NCBI RefSeq assembly: GCF_900109995.1
Contig: NZ_FOCB01000012.1
Location: 124,001-188,000 of the forward strand
From: Pseudomonas sp. ok272
GTDB lineage: Bacteria > Pseudomonadota > Gammaproteobacteria > Pseudomonadales > Pseudomonadaceae
Reading direction: 5' to 3'
DNA: 64,000 bases
Below are positions 1 through 8,078 of the stretch, piece after piece. The number at the start of each line of letters is the position of its first letter. Position 1 is the stretch's first letter. The translations under genes and the position numbers were made by a program. Under the pieces are notes generated by a model. That model saw only the letters and a program-made list of their open reading frames with translations. It did not search any database and was not told the origin of the DNA.

Positions 1-788
1 GAAAACGCACCTTTGACATGCCCGAACAGCTCACTTTCGGCCAGAGATTCCGGCAACGCCGCGCAGTTAACCTGTATCAGCGGCTTGTGGCTACGCCGCG
101 ACAAACGGTGCAGGCGTCGGGCAAACAACTCTTTGCCCACACCGGTTTCGCCCAGCAATAACACCGGTAGATCAGAATCGGCCAGCACATCCAGCTCATT
201 GAGCAACTGGTGCAACGCCTCGCTCTGACCGAGAATTTCGCCATCGTCGGCGGGCGTGCTCACGTCTTGAAGGTCGCTGCGGGACAAGCGCAAGCTGCGG
301 TTTTCTTGTTCAAGCCGGGTCACGCGCACGGCGGCTTCGATCTGCAAGGTGCAACGCTTGAGCTCCTCCCGCGCCCGGCCGTCGAAGGTGCCGGCATGCA
401 GCGCATCGAGGGTGATAGCGCCCCAGATCCGGCCCTCCACATACAGGCTCACGCCCATGCAGTCATGCACTGGCAGTGGTTCGCCGACATGGTTGTCGAG
501 CAAGCCGTCATAGGGGTCCGGCAGGCGGCTGTCAGGTTCGAACCAGGTCGGCTCGCGTGACGCCATGATCGCGGCCAGTCGCGGATGCTGAGCGATAACA
601 AACCGCCGGCCCAATGCTTCATGGACCAAACCTACCGTCGCGACAGGCCTGAGGCTGTCCTCATCCAGACGCAGCAACCCCACAGCACCGCTGTTGAAGT
701 ACTCACGCAGGGTCTGCACCAGTCGTTGCAACCGCACGGCATTGGGCAACTCGACAATCAGGTCGGCTGCCAGGCTTTCTCGCAGCAT
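1..788 (-). CDS. norR: NorR, NO-sensing sigma-54 activator (partial, 3' end outside window)
   Basis: The reverse strand reads as an open frame starting with ATG at 788 (MLRESLAADLIVEL...) and running off the left edge after about 262 codons. The first 170 residues form a GAF domain, the site of the non-heme iron that binds NO in this family. Then comes the start of an AAA+ domain with Walker A GETGVGKE and the sequence SELFGHVKGAF, which leads into the GAFTGA sigma-54 contact loop at the very edge. The missing part should hold the rest of the AAA+ domain and a Fis-type HTH. The gene is divergent from ytfE, an arrangement known for norR with norA/ytfE-type targets. One NorR site abuts its start codon, which suggests autoregulation. 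Confidence 0.93.
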   Translation of the reverse strand, partial: MLRESLAADLIVELPNAVRLQRLVQTLREYFNSGAVGLLRLDEDSLRPVATVGLVHEALGRRFVIAQHPRLAAIMASREPTWFEPDSRLPDPYDGLLDNHVGEPLPVHDCMGVSLYVEGRIWGAITLDALHAGTFDGRAREELKRCTLQIEAAVRVTRLEQENRSLRLSRSDLQDVSTPADDGEILGQSEALHQLLNELDVLADSDLPVLLLGETGVGKELFARRLHRLSRRSHKPLIQVNCAALPESLAESELFGHVKGAF

Positions 789-845
789 GGTAGTAATCAC
801 CCTTTATGGTTCGATTCACCCTAAAGCGTCAGGGTGGCTATCACC
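789..845 (+). promoter_or_regulatory. Three NorR enhancer sites, GGT-N7-ACC
   Basis: Three perfect GGT-N7-ACC elements lie at 789-801, 808-820 and 833-845. This is the core reported for NorR binding sites, which typically come in threes upstream of sigma-54 promoters. They lie between norR and ytfE, upstream of the -24/-12 element at 886. The first touches the norR start codon. Confidence 0.85.
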
Positions 846-885
846 ACAACTAAAAACCAATCCATATTTATCAGTCGGTTAAATA

Positions 886-901
886 TGGCATACGGGATGC
901 A
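886..901 (+). promoter_or_regulatory. Sigma-54 promoter of ytfE
   Basis: TGGCATA-N4-ATGCA has the GG (-24) and GC (-12) dinucleotides at the correct spacing. It lies 53 bp after the start of the third NorR site and about 43 bp before the ytfE ATG. The only departure from the consensus is A for T in the TTGC block. Confidence 0.75.
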
Positions 902-943
902 ATGAGCTTGGGGAACCGTTGAAAATCCAAATAAGGAACCCCG

Positions 944-1618
944 ATGAGCCAAACCCTAGTGGAACAAAGTCTCGGCCAACTGGCCTGCGACATTCCCGGC
1001 GCCACCCGGATTTTTCACACCTTCAAACTGGACTTCTGTTGCGGCGGGCACAAAAGCCTGCGTGAAGCGGCCCTGGCCAAATCCCTCGACCCGATGCTGA
1101 TTGCCGATGCCCTGCACATTTTGCAAGACGCCGGCGAAACCCAGCACGACTGGCGCAACGAGCCGTCGGAACTGTTGATCGCGCATCTGTTGGCGCGCTA
1201 CCACGCCCGCCACCGTGAGCAACTGCCGGAACTGATTCGCCTGGCCCGTCGGGTCGAGCACGTCCACGGCGCACGCAGCAGTTGCCCCAACGGCCTGGCC
1301 GACCTGCTGACCGAGATTCAACAAGAACTCGAAGGCCATATGCTCAAGGAAGAACAAGTGCTCTTCCCGATGCTGCAACAGGGCATCGGCCCACAGGCTG
1401 CGCCGCCGATCCAGGTGCTGCGTTTCGAGCATGATCAACATGGCCTGGCCCTGGAAAAACTGCTCGCCCTGACCCACAACATCACCCCGCCAGCCGATGC
1501 CTGTAATACCTGGCGCGCCTTGTATCGCGGGCTGCTGGAGTTTCGCGACGACCTGATGCAGCACATTCATCTGGAGAACAATGTGCTGTTCGTTAATGCC
1601 CTCAATCCTCGTCACTGA
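944..1618 (+). CDS. ytfE: YtfE/RIC-type di-iron protein, repair of iron-sulfur clusters
   Basis: This 224-aa protein belongs to the YtfE/ScdA/NorA/DnrN family, which repairs Fe-S clusters damaged by nitric oxide or oxidants in the cytoplasm. The N-terminal ScdA-like domain carries the Cys pair DFCCGG near residue 30. The C-terminal hemerythrin-like part shows the expected His/Glu pattern (RYHARH, EEQVLFPM, FEHDQHG, HIHLENN) for a di-iron centre. A Shine-Dalgarno-like AAGGAA precedes the ATG. The NorR sites and sigma-54 element upstream place it under direct NO control. A long antisense frame over it is a shadow. Confidence 0.95.
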   Translation: MSQTLVEQSLGQLACDIPGATRIFHTFKLDFCCGGHKSLREAALAKSLDPMLIADALHILQDAGETQHDWRNEPSELLIAHLLARYHARHREQLPELIRLARRVEHVHGARSSCPNGLADLLTEIQQELEGHMLKEEQVLFPMLQQGIGPQAAPPIQVLRFEHDQHGLALEKLLALTHNITPPADACNTWRALYRGLLEFRDDLMQHIHLENNVLFVNALNPRH

Positions 1619-1693
1619 TCAATTGCCGCTTACACCAAACTCGCGCCAGCCCACCGGTTGTCGCGGGTTTTGTCTGTCGGAGGCTTTTGCTAC

Positions 1694-2134
1694 TCAGCCA
1701 TGCCAATAAAACATGGCCTTGGCGAGGATCACGATCAACACCATGTGCCCGAGGATGCTGCGACGAATCCAGCTCGCCCGGGTGGTGGTCAGGCATGAGC
1801 TTTTCAGCCAATACGCCAACAGCAAATAATGGCCGATGATGCTCAAGGCCAACAGGATCTTCAGGCTCAGCAAGGTGCCCAAACTGCTAGCCAACGGCTG
1901 ACTCAAGGCGCCCCGGTATTGCCACGCCAAACTGATTCCAGCGCCATACAACAGCAACACCACGCCATGCAGCACCTTGCGCGAACGCACGGCAATCGCC
2001 TGATCCGCCGTCGACTGCGGCGCATCCGGCAACTTCTGGCGGGCGTGGTGCCAGATCACCACTTCGAAAAACAGCGTGCCGATGAAGGCTATCGCCGCGA
2101 GCAAGTGTGTCACCAGCAAAAAGGGATACAGCAC
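1694..2134 (-). CDS. CopD-like small integral membrane protein
   Basis: About 146 aa with four hydrophobic segments. It begins VLYPFLLVTHLLAAIAFIG and ends MVLIVILAKAMFYWHG. The chosen start is GTG at 2134 because it follows a strong GGAGG; the frame continues upstream but would overlap nnrS. It resembles the CopD/DUF2269 type of membrane proteins often found next to nnrS and nor genes, where a role in heme or NO physiology is suspected but unproven. It lies 25 bp after the nnrS stop, so the two are probably co-transcribed. A mutated and internally deleted copy is at 15425-15581. Confidence 0.75.
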   Translation of the reverse strand: MLYPFLLVTHLLAAIAFIGTLFFEVVIWHHARQKLPDAPQSTADQAIAVRSRKVLHGVVLLLYGAGISLAWQYRGALSQPLASSLGTLLSLKILLALSIIGHYLLLAYWLKSSCLTTTRASWIRRSILGHMVLIVILAKAMFYWHG

Positions 2135-2159
2135 TGACCACCTCCTTCCATTCGCCGGC

Positions 2160-3350
2160 TCAACCCGGATGACCGTCGACCCGAGTGCGCAGCAGCATAG
2201 GCCCATAGCGCCAGGCGTATAACGCAAACGCCAGCACCCAGCACAGACCGGCCAGCCACAACGCCAGCAAGGGCAAGAACAGGATCAATACGACCCGACT
2301 GAGGCACGCCAGATTGAGCAAAATAAACGCCAGGGTCATGCCCGACGGCGGTTTCAGGGGGCGGCCGGTATGACCCAGGCTGACCCGCGCAATCATCGTC
2401 AGCACCAGACCGCCCATTGCACCTATCGTCAGGCAATGCACCGCCAGACTCGGGTTGATCGGCACGCCAAAATGCCACAGAGCCATGCCCAGGCACGCTA
2501 CCGCCAACCAGCCATACGCCAGGTGCAACGACCACAATAACGGCACGCGCCAAAGTGCCCAGTCATGCCAGCGAACAAGGCGCATCAGATGCCCCGCCGC
2601 CAACACTGCAAACAACAGACCCACGCCGATATTCGGTAAAAGCGCCGGTCCTGCGGCATACAGCAACGCCACCAGCGGCGAGCCGATCAACAGCAACCAA
2701 TCCAGCCACGGCCGCGGCGCAACAGCCTCGACCCGGCCGAGGCCACGCTGGGTAAAGAATGGAATGACCCGCCCGCCGATCAGGCCCATCATCGCCGCCA
2801 CCAGCCAGATGCCGGTCAGCACGCCCTGGCGCTGCCAGCCTTCGTGACCTTCGACCAAGCCATAAAGGGACAGCCCGTCGGCGCCGGCCAACAACAGCAA
2901 CACCGCCACAATCGGGTAGTTACGTTTTTGCCGCACCGTCCATAAGGTGAAGCCCATGACTAACGCCACCGCCAGCGGGAATGCCAGTTCCAGCACCGCG
3001 AGCAGCGGCCACGGCGCATCGGCCAGCCACGCCAGTCGCGCGCACAGCCACAGCGCCGCCAGGGCGGCCAACGGCTTGCCGCTAAGGCCGGGGCGACCGC
3101 TCCAGGTCTTTACAGCAGTCAGGAGAAAACCCGCGATAATCGCCAGCCCAAACCCGAACAACAGTTCATGCCGATGCCAGCCCAGCCAGCCGCCGGCCGG
3201 TGTCCAGTGGCCAATCAAACCACTGAACGCGGCCAACCAGAGCGGTATGGCCAACACCGCCAACAGGCAGCCTGCGAGGAAAAATGGCCGGAAGGCCAGC
3301 CGTAACAGCGGCGGGATCGCCATCGCTTTACGGCGCTCAAGCACTTGCAT
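2160..3350 (-). CDS. nnrS: NnrS family heme/copper membrane protein
   Basis: This 396-aa protein is almost entirely hydrophobic, with about twelve predicted membrane segments. The N-terminus (LLRLAFRPFFLAGCLLA) and the repeated His residues in helices (GWHRHELLFGFG, HCLTIGAMGGLVLTM) match NnrS. NnrS proteins protect against nitrosative stress, probably by limiting NO-derived iron complexes. The ATG at 3350 is preceded by GAGGAG at good spacing. A Dnr-type box at 3447-3460 lies about 100 bp upstream. Confidence 0.92.
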   Translation of the reverse strand: MQVLERRKAMAIPPLLRLAFRPFFLAGCLLAVLAIPLWLAAFSGLIGHWTPAGGWLGWHRHELLFGFGLAIIAGFLLTAVKTWSGRPGLSGKPLAALAALWLCARLAWLADAPWPLLAVLELAFPLAVALVMGFTLWTVRQKRNYPIVAVLLLLAGADGLSLYGLVEGHEGWQRQGVLTGIWLVAAMMGLIGGRVIPFFTQRGLGRVEAVAPRPWLDWLLLIGSPLVALLYAAGPALLPNIGVGLLFAVLAAGHLMRLVRWHDWALWRVPLLWSLHLAYGWLAVACLGMALWHFGVPINPSLAVHCLTIGAMGGLVLTMIARVSLGHTGRPLKPPSGMTLAFILLNLACLSRVVLILFLPLLALWLAGLCWVLAFALYAWRYGPMLLRTRVDGHPG

Positions 3351-3446
3351 AACGCGACTCCTCTAACGTGTTGCAGACCTGACACTCACCCGCAAGCGTC
3401 GAGGTAAACCCGGGGTCTATCATCGGGTATTAACGTTCATACGCCG

Positions 3447-3460
3447 TTGTCGCAGATCAA
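3447..3460 (-). promoter_or_regulatory. Dnr/Anr (FNR-type) box of nnrS
   Basis: TTGTC-GCAG-ATCAA matches TTGAT-N4-ATCAA with one mismatch and lies about 100 bp upstream of the nnrS start. Confidence 0.6.
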
Positions 3461-3534
3461 GAGTGCAAGGGCCGTGCCCCGGGGCTAATCAGCACCAGGG
3501 CTGGCGCCCGCGAGCCCAACGGCCAACCAATCTA

Positions 3535-3591
3535 GGTACAAATAACCCTTAAATGGTCATTACAACCCTAAATAGCTGGGTCTTTTATACC
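3535..3591 (+). promoter_or_regulatory. Three NorR enhancer sites upstream of dnr
   Basis: GGT-N7-ACC elements lie at 3535-3547, 3555-3567 and 3579-3591. The distance from the first to the third (44 bp) and from the third to the sigma-54 element (53 bp) is identical to the ytfE promoter. This makes chance occurrence unlikely. Confidence 0.82.
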
Positions 3592-3631
3592 CTTAAACTG
3601 ACAAGGCCCCGCCAGTAAGGACCTCCAGGCA

Positions 3632-3647
3632 TGGCCCGCGTCTTGCT
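3632..3647 (+). promoter_or_regulatory. Sigma-54 promoter for the small peptide gene and dnr
   Basis: TGGCCCG-N4-TTGCT fits the -24/-12 consensus with correct spacing. It lies 56 bp before the ATG at 3703 and downstream of the three NorR sites. Confidence 0.8.
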
Positions 3648-3702
3648 CAAGTCTCCCCATGCTTTAACAACCCTTAATCCCCTTCGGATACCTGGAGTCG
3701 TC

Positions 3703-3792
3703 ATGAATAAAGTCATTCAGCCACTGGCCTGGTTTGTGGTGTTGTGCTCAGTCATGGCCTTGGCCAGCAGCCTTTCCCTGGGCCTCGTCTGA
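3703..3792 (+). CDS. 29-residue single-span membrane peptide
   Basis: The frame runs from ATG at 3703 to TGA at 3792 and encodes MNKVIQPLAWFVVLCSVMAL followed by ASSLSLGLV. It is one hydrophobic helix with a short polar N-terminus. A GGAG sits six bases before the start. It is the first gene after the NorR/sigma-54 promoter and ends 41 bp before dnr. I do not recognise the family. It could be a regulatory or accessory peptide of a membrane oxidase or NO reductase, or a leader peptide for dnr. The ribosome site and promoter position favour real translation. Confidence 0.6.
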   Translation: MNKVIQPLAWFVVLCSVMALASSLSLGLV

Positions 3793-3833
3793 CTCAATCG
3801 CCAGCCCTTTTTCAACCTTCAGGATCAATTGCC

Positions 3834-4517
3834 ATGGTGCTTCATCGCGTCCACCACCAGATTTTGCGCAGTCATCATTTGTTCGAGCCGTTGAACGAAG
3901 AACAGCTGGATGAATTGATGAGTACCAGCCACTTGCTGAGCATCGACAAAGGCGAACCGCTATTTCGCCAGGGCGAGCCGGCCGACTCGTTCTATTTCGT
4001 GATTGCCGGGGCGGTGAAAATCTACCGGCTGACACCTGATGGACAGGAGAAAGTGTTTGAAGTCATCGGCGATCGACAAACCTTCGCCGAGGCGATGATG
4101 TTGATGGACACCCCCAACTATGTGGCCTCGGCCGAGGCGGTCTGCCCCACGCAGCTCTATCGGTTATCCAACAGCACTTACATGCGCCTGCTTCAGAGCA
4201 ATAGCCGGCTGACCTTTGCGTTGCTCGGCAAGCTCTGCGTGCGCTTGCATCAACGAGTCAATGAAATCGAAACCCTGTCGCTGAAAAACGCCACCCACCG
4301 GGTCGTGCGTTACCTGCTGACGCAACTGGTTCGCTTGCAACCTCTCGACAGCCAATTCGAGCTGCCAATGGCCAAGCAACTGATCGCCGGGCATCTGTCG
4401 ATCCAGCCGGAAACCTTTTCACGGATCATTCGCCGCCTGATCGATGAAAAAATCATCACTCAGGACGGCCGCCAGATTGCCATTCTTGATCGTCCGCGCC
4501 TGGAGCTGTTCGAGTGA
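3834..4517 (+). CDS. dnr: Dnr, NO-responsive Crp/Fnr family regulator
   Basis: The start at 3834 gives 227 aa, the length of Pseudomonas Dnr; the longer frame from 3744 would overlap the small peptide gene. Residues 1-120 form the cyclic-nucleotide-type sensor barrel (GEPLFRQGEPADSFYFVIAG). A long dimerisation helix follows, and a C-terminal winged HTH (LSIQPETFSRIIRRL) recognises TTGAT-N4-ATCAA. It lacks the N-terminal cysteine cluster of Anr/Fnr, as expected for a heme-based NO sensor. It should activate norCB, norQ, nnrS, the hemN pair and moaC here. Its stop overlaps the next start (GTGA). Confidence 0.95.
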   Translation: MVLHRVHHQILRSHHLFEPLNEEQLDELMSTSHLLSIDKGEPLFRQGEPADSFYFVIAGAVKIYRLTPDGQEKVFEVIGDRQTFAEAMMLMDTPNYVASAEAVCPTQLYRLSNSTYMRLLQSNSRLTFALLGKLCVRLHQRVNEIETLSLKNATHRVVRYLLTQLVRLQPLDSQFELPMAKQLIAGHLSIQPETFSRIIRRLIDEKIITQDGRQIAILDRPRLELFE

Positions 4518-4714
4518 ACACCCTGCCCGTCTGCCTGTATTGCCAAAAAACCAACCCGTCCAAACAAGCCGAATGCCTGCAATGCAGCATGCCCTTGCCG
4601 GTGATGGCCGAACGCGCCCAGGCACGTCGACTGCGCCGGTTCAGGTGGTTCTGCATCGGCCTGACGATTTTTTGCATCGCGATGTTTTTCGGCTTGCCGC
4701 GCGGTATTAGTTGA
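4514..4714 (+). CDS. Small zinc-ribbon membrane protein following dnr
   Basis: 66 aa starting with GTG that overlaps the dnr stop, so it is translationally coupled. Two CxxC pairs (CLYCQ and CLQC) near residues 8-24 form a zinc-ribbon-like knuckle. An Arg-rich linker and a single C-terminal membrane helix (WFCIGLTIFCIAMFFGL) follow. A protein of this type next to dnr has been called DnrP in other pseudomonads, but I cannot confirm that identity. Function unknown. Confidence 0.7.
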   Translation: MNTLPVCLYCQKTNPSKQAECLQCSMPLPVMAERAQARRLRRFRWFCIGLTIFCIAMFFGLPRGIS

Positions 4715-4726
4715 TGCCGCTTGGGC

Positions 4727-6568
4727 TCAAGGCTGAGTCAGTTGGCGATACAACTGTGGCAAGCGCAGCGGTAGTTGCTCAGGCTGACGGATCAAGGTGT
4801 AGCCATTGGCGCCGAACATGTACGGCAGATAATCCCCTGCCTCGCGATCAATGGTAATACAGAAAGGCGTCAGCCCCTGACAACGAGCCTCCAGCACCGC
4901 CTCGCGGGTGTCTTCAACACCGTAGCGACCCTCGTACAAATCCAGATCATTCGGTTTGCCATCCGTGAGCAACAACAGCAGTTTGCTGCGTCGCTTGCTG
5001 CTGCCAAGCAAGCGCGTGGCCTGGCGAATCGCGGCGCCCATGCGCGTGTAATATCCCGGCTTGAGCTTCTGAATACGCCCGCGGGTGTTGTCGTCATAAC
5101 GTTGAGTGAAGGACTTGAGTTCCTGCATGCGCACTTGCTGACGGCGCAGCGAGGAAAACCCGTACAAGGCGAAATCATCCCCCAGGCCCGATAGGGTTTC
5201 GCTAAACAGCAGCAGCGTGTCGCGGATGACATCAATCACCCGATGCTCATCGTTCAGATGAGCGTCGGTGGACATCGACACATCGGCCAGCAACAGGCAC
5301 GCCAAGTCGCGGCGCGTCTGGCGTTGCGCCATGAACAGACCGTGCTCGGCGCACTGGCCATGCTCGCGTTCAACGTGAAAATCCAGCCAGGCTTGCATGT
5401 CCAGTTCCGAGCCCTGAGTTTGCTGGCGCAACCACTGACGGTCATTGCGCAAGTGTTCGAACTGGCGCTGCAGACGCTGCGCCGACACCTTCAGCCGTGG
5501 CGGCAGCGGCTGCGCGTCACAGTCGCGGGGCACCATCATTTGCAGATTGACGAAGGCATCCTGCATCTGCTGTTTGCGATAGTTCCACTCGGGCAACTTA
5601 ATGCCCTCGCCCAGCGGAATATCGTCGACATCCGAGGGAGGCAAATCCAGGTGCAGTTTCAAGCCACCGCCCTTGCGCAAGCGGGTGCGCGACAGGGTCA
5701 ATTCGTCCAGGTCATCGGCGACCCTGGCGGCGTCCGGGTCTTCGCTGTCATCCGACCAGCGATCCAGGTCCACGTGCTCGGTCCAACTGAACAGATTCTC
5801 CAGACGCACCACTAGCAAGCCGCCGTCACGGGGGCTGTCATCAATGCGTTGGGCGCGTTTGCGCCCGCCTTCCTGCTCGCCGGGCGGCGTCGCCAACGAC
5901 TCTTCGGATTCATCCCCCAGATCGGCCGCCAACGGGCTGGCGAGATGTTGCGGCGGGTACAACCACAACGGCAACGGCCACGCCGCCCGTTCGCTGCGCG
6001 GGAACTCCTCGACACTGCCCGGCTCGCGCAATGCCTGACATAAGGCGCGCTCCAGCGCCGCTTCACCACGGCTCAACGAGGCGGGGTCCGGGCGCAATTG
6101 CAGGTGGGCGTCGACCAGGCGCTGGTAGCGTGGAAGCAACGCTGGATAGCGCCGCAACAGACGTTGCGTCCAGCGCTGATTGTCCCGGCCCCAATGCCGC
6201 ATCTGACCAGCCTGCGCCGCCAGCAACGCGAGCCAGCGATAGAGTTCCTCATTCAATGCGACTTCAGGGAACACCGCCAGGCTCGACGGCAGCCGCAGGG
6301 TGTTCTCGTCACACCAGGCCAAGGGTACTTGTTTGCAGGTACCGGCGATTTGCTGCAATACGTTGCGCCGCAACAACAGCGCGCGGTCGCTGACCGCTTC
6401 CACGCTCATGCCACTGGCACCGCCCGTGGCGCGGAACAACAGCGCCAACGGGCGTTGCTGACTGATCAGTTCAACCCGTGCTTCGGGGAAATCCGGACTG
6501 GCGCGCCGGGTGATGAAGCGATGCCAGACACTGCCGACCCACTCTTCCAATTCGACGGTAAAGGCCAT
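4727..6568 (-). CDS. norD: NorD, VWA-domain maturation protein of NO reductase
   Basis: 613 aa. The C-terminal 200 residues are a von Willebrand factor A domain with the metal-ion site DVSMS near residue 435 and LTDGKPND further on. The middle is acidic. NorD acts with the MoxR-type ATPase NorQ to insert or activate the non-heme iron of NorB. It lies 79 bp after norB, but a strong terminator sits between them. Its own expression may therefore depend on read-through. It ends 12 bp from the convergent zinc-ribbon gene. Confidence 0.94.
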   Translation of the reverse strand: MAFTVELEEWVGSVWHRFITRRASPDFPEARVELISQQRPLALLFRATGGASGMSVEAVSDRALLLRRNVLQQIAGTCKQVPLAWCDENTLRLPSSLAVFPEVALNEELYRWLALLAAQAGQMRHWGRDNQRWTQRLLRRYPALLPRYQRLVDAHLQLRPDPASLSRGEAALERALCQALREPGSVEEFPRSERAAWPLPLWLYPPQHLASPLAADLGDESEESLATPPGEQEGGRKRAQRIDDSPRDGGLLVVRLENLFSWTEHVDLDRWSDDSEDPDAARVADDLDELTLSRTRLRKGGGLKLHLDLPPSDVDDIPLGEGIKLPEWNYRKQQMQDAFVNLQMMVPRDCDAQPLPPRLKVSAQRLQRQFEHLRNDRQWLRQQTQGSELDMQAWLDFHVEREHGQCAEHGLFMAQRQTRRDLACLLLADVSMSTDAHLNDEHRVIDVIRDTLLLFSETLSGLGDDFALYGFSSLRRQQVRMQELKSFTQRYDDNTRGRIQKLKPGYYTRMGAAIRQATRLLGSSKRRSKLLLLLTDGKPNDLDLYEGRYGVEDTREAVLEARCQGLTPFCITIDREAGDYLPYMFGANGYTLIRQPEQLPLRLPQLYRQLTQP

Positions 6569-6592
6569 GTTGTTTGCCCTGTTCGGAAAGCC

Positions 6593-6624
6593 AAAAAAAC
6601 GGCCCGCTGTATCAGCCGGGCCGA
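6593..6624 (-). terminator. Rho-independent terminator after norB
   Basis: On the minus strand a GC-rich stem (CGGCCCG/CGGGCCG, loop about nine bases) is followed directly by seven T residues. It lies between the norB stop and the norD start and should attenuate norD relative to norCB. Confidence 0.8.
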
Positions 6625-6647
6625 GCTTTTCTAGTCGTTATACCGGC

Positions 6648-8075
6648 TCATGAAAGCACCACCGCTGCCGGAGCACGCAAAGCTTTGCGCCCCCGCTGCT
6701 TGAAGCTGAACAAATAGCAGAGCAGCCCCGCGAGGAAACCGACCCCGGCCGCCAGGCGCGCCCAGAACAGCACCTGCAAATGTTCGACCGCGGCCATGAA
6801 CGGCAACGCGATTCCGTCGGGCTGCCAGCGTTGCAGGTAGACTTGCACGACACCGGCCGCGGTCAAGAACAGCGTGATCATCACCATCGACAGGGTCATC
6901 ATCCAGAAGCCCCAGATCTCCAGGGTCTGCGAGCGTTCGTCACCGGCTTCACCCAGACCCCGCAAGCGCGGCATGGCGTAGCTGATCAACGTCATGACGA
7001 TCATCGCGTAGGCCCCATAGAAGGCCAGGTGACCGTGAGCCGCCGTCAGTTGCGAACCGTGGGTGTAGAAGTTGACCGGGGCCAGGGTGTGCAGAAAACC
7101 CCAGACGCCCGCACCGAAGAAAGCCGTTACCGTGGTGCCCTTGGCCCATAGCGTAGCGGCGCGGTTCGGGTGTTGTCGGCGCCGGTTCTTCACGGTGCTG
7201 AAGGCGAATATCACCATCGCCAGAAAGGGCAACGGCTCCATCGCGGAGAAGATTGAACCGACCCACAACCAGACCTCGGGTGCACCAATCCAGAAGAAGT
7301 GGTGGCCCGTGCCGATGATCCCGGTAATCAGCGCCATGGCGATAATCACGTAGAGCCATTTCTCCACGACCTCCCGGTCTACACCGGTGATCTTGATCAG
7401 CACGAAGGCCAGCATCGCGCCCATGATCAATTCCCACACACCTTCTACCCAAAGATGCACCACCCACCACCAATAGAACTTGTCGCGGGCCAGGTTGCCG
7501 GGGTTGTAGAAGGAGAACAGGAAGAACACGGCCAGCCCGATCAACCCGGTCATCATGACCATGCTGACCGTGGTCTTGCGCCCTTTGAGCAGGGTCATAC
7601 CGATGTTGTACAGAAAGCCCAGGCATACCAGCACAATGCCCATTTTGGTTATGGTCGGTTGCTCCAGAAACTCCCGGCCCATGGTCGGAAGCAATTCGTT
7701 GTGGGTCAGCCTCGCCAGGCCGGCATACGGCACCAACAAGTAACCAAGGATGGTCGCCACGCCCGCAGCGGCGAAGACCCAGAACAGAATGATCGCCAGT
7801 TTTGGACTGTGCAGCTCACGATCGGCCTCTTCCGGAATCAGGTAGTAGGCAGCGCCCATGAAACCGAACAGCAACCAAACGATCAGCAGGTTGGTGTGGA
7901 CCATTCGCGCCACGTTGAAGGGAATGATCGGGAACAGAAAATCCCCGATCACGTATTGCAGGCCCATGATCAAACCGAACAACACCTGACCGAGAAACAG
8001 CATCAGGGCGAACACGAAGTACGGTTTGGCAACAGCTTGCGAGGCAAATTTCAGATGCGGATTAGCCATGCTCAT
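6648..8075 (-). CDS. norB: NorB, large subunit of cytochrome c-dependent nitric oxide reductase
   Basis: 475 aa with about twelve membrane helices, a member of the heme-copper oxidase superfamily. It reduces NO to N2O at a heme b3/non-heme iron site. The sequence shows the expected His ligands (MVHTNLLIVW, WVVHLWVEGVWELI with the catalytic Glu, GTGHHFFWIG, AAHGHLAFYGAYAM). AAGGAGG lies eight bases before the ATG at 8075. It is cotranscribed with norC, whose stop is three bases upstream. No quinol-type N-terminal extension is present, so it uses NorC. Confidence 0.97.
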   Translation of the reverse strand: MSMANPHLKFASQAVAKPYFVFALMLFLGQVLFGLIMGLQYVIGDFLFPIIPFNVARMVHTNLLIVWLLFGFMGAAYYLIPEEADRELHSPKLAIILFWVFAAAGVATILGYLLVPYAGLARLTHNELLPTMGREFLEQPTITKMGIVLVCLGFLYNIGMTLLKGRKTTVSMVMMTGLIGLAVFFLFSFYNPGNLARDKFYWWWVVHLWVEGVWELIMGAMLAFVLIKITGVDREVVEKWLYVIIAMALITGIIGTGHHFFWIGAPEVWLWVGSIFSAMEPLPFLAMVIFAFSTVKNRRRQHPNRAATLWAKGTTVTAFFGAGVWGFLHTLAPVNFYTHGSQLTAAHGHLAFYGAYAMIVMTLISYAMPRLRGLGEAGDERSQTLEIWGFWMMTLSMVMITLFLTAAGVVQVYLQRWQPDGIALPFMAAVEHLQVLFWARLAAGVGFLAGLLCYLFSFKQRGRKALRAPAAVVLS

Positions 8076-8078
8076 CTC

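Larger units (their letters stand above)
3351..3702. other. Regulatory intergenic region between nnrS and the small-peptide/dnr unit
   Basis: These 352 bases hold no gene. They contain a Dnr/Anr box directed at nnrS (3447-3460), three NorR sites (3535-3591) and a sigma-54 promoter (3632-3647) directed rightward, all listed separately. Confidence 0.8.

Noticed and set aside
956..1615. 219-codon frame antisense to ytfE
   Set aside because: It mirrors the ytfE frame and has no features of its own.
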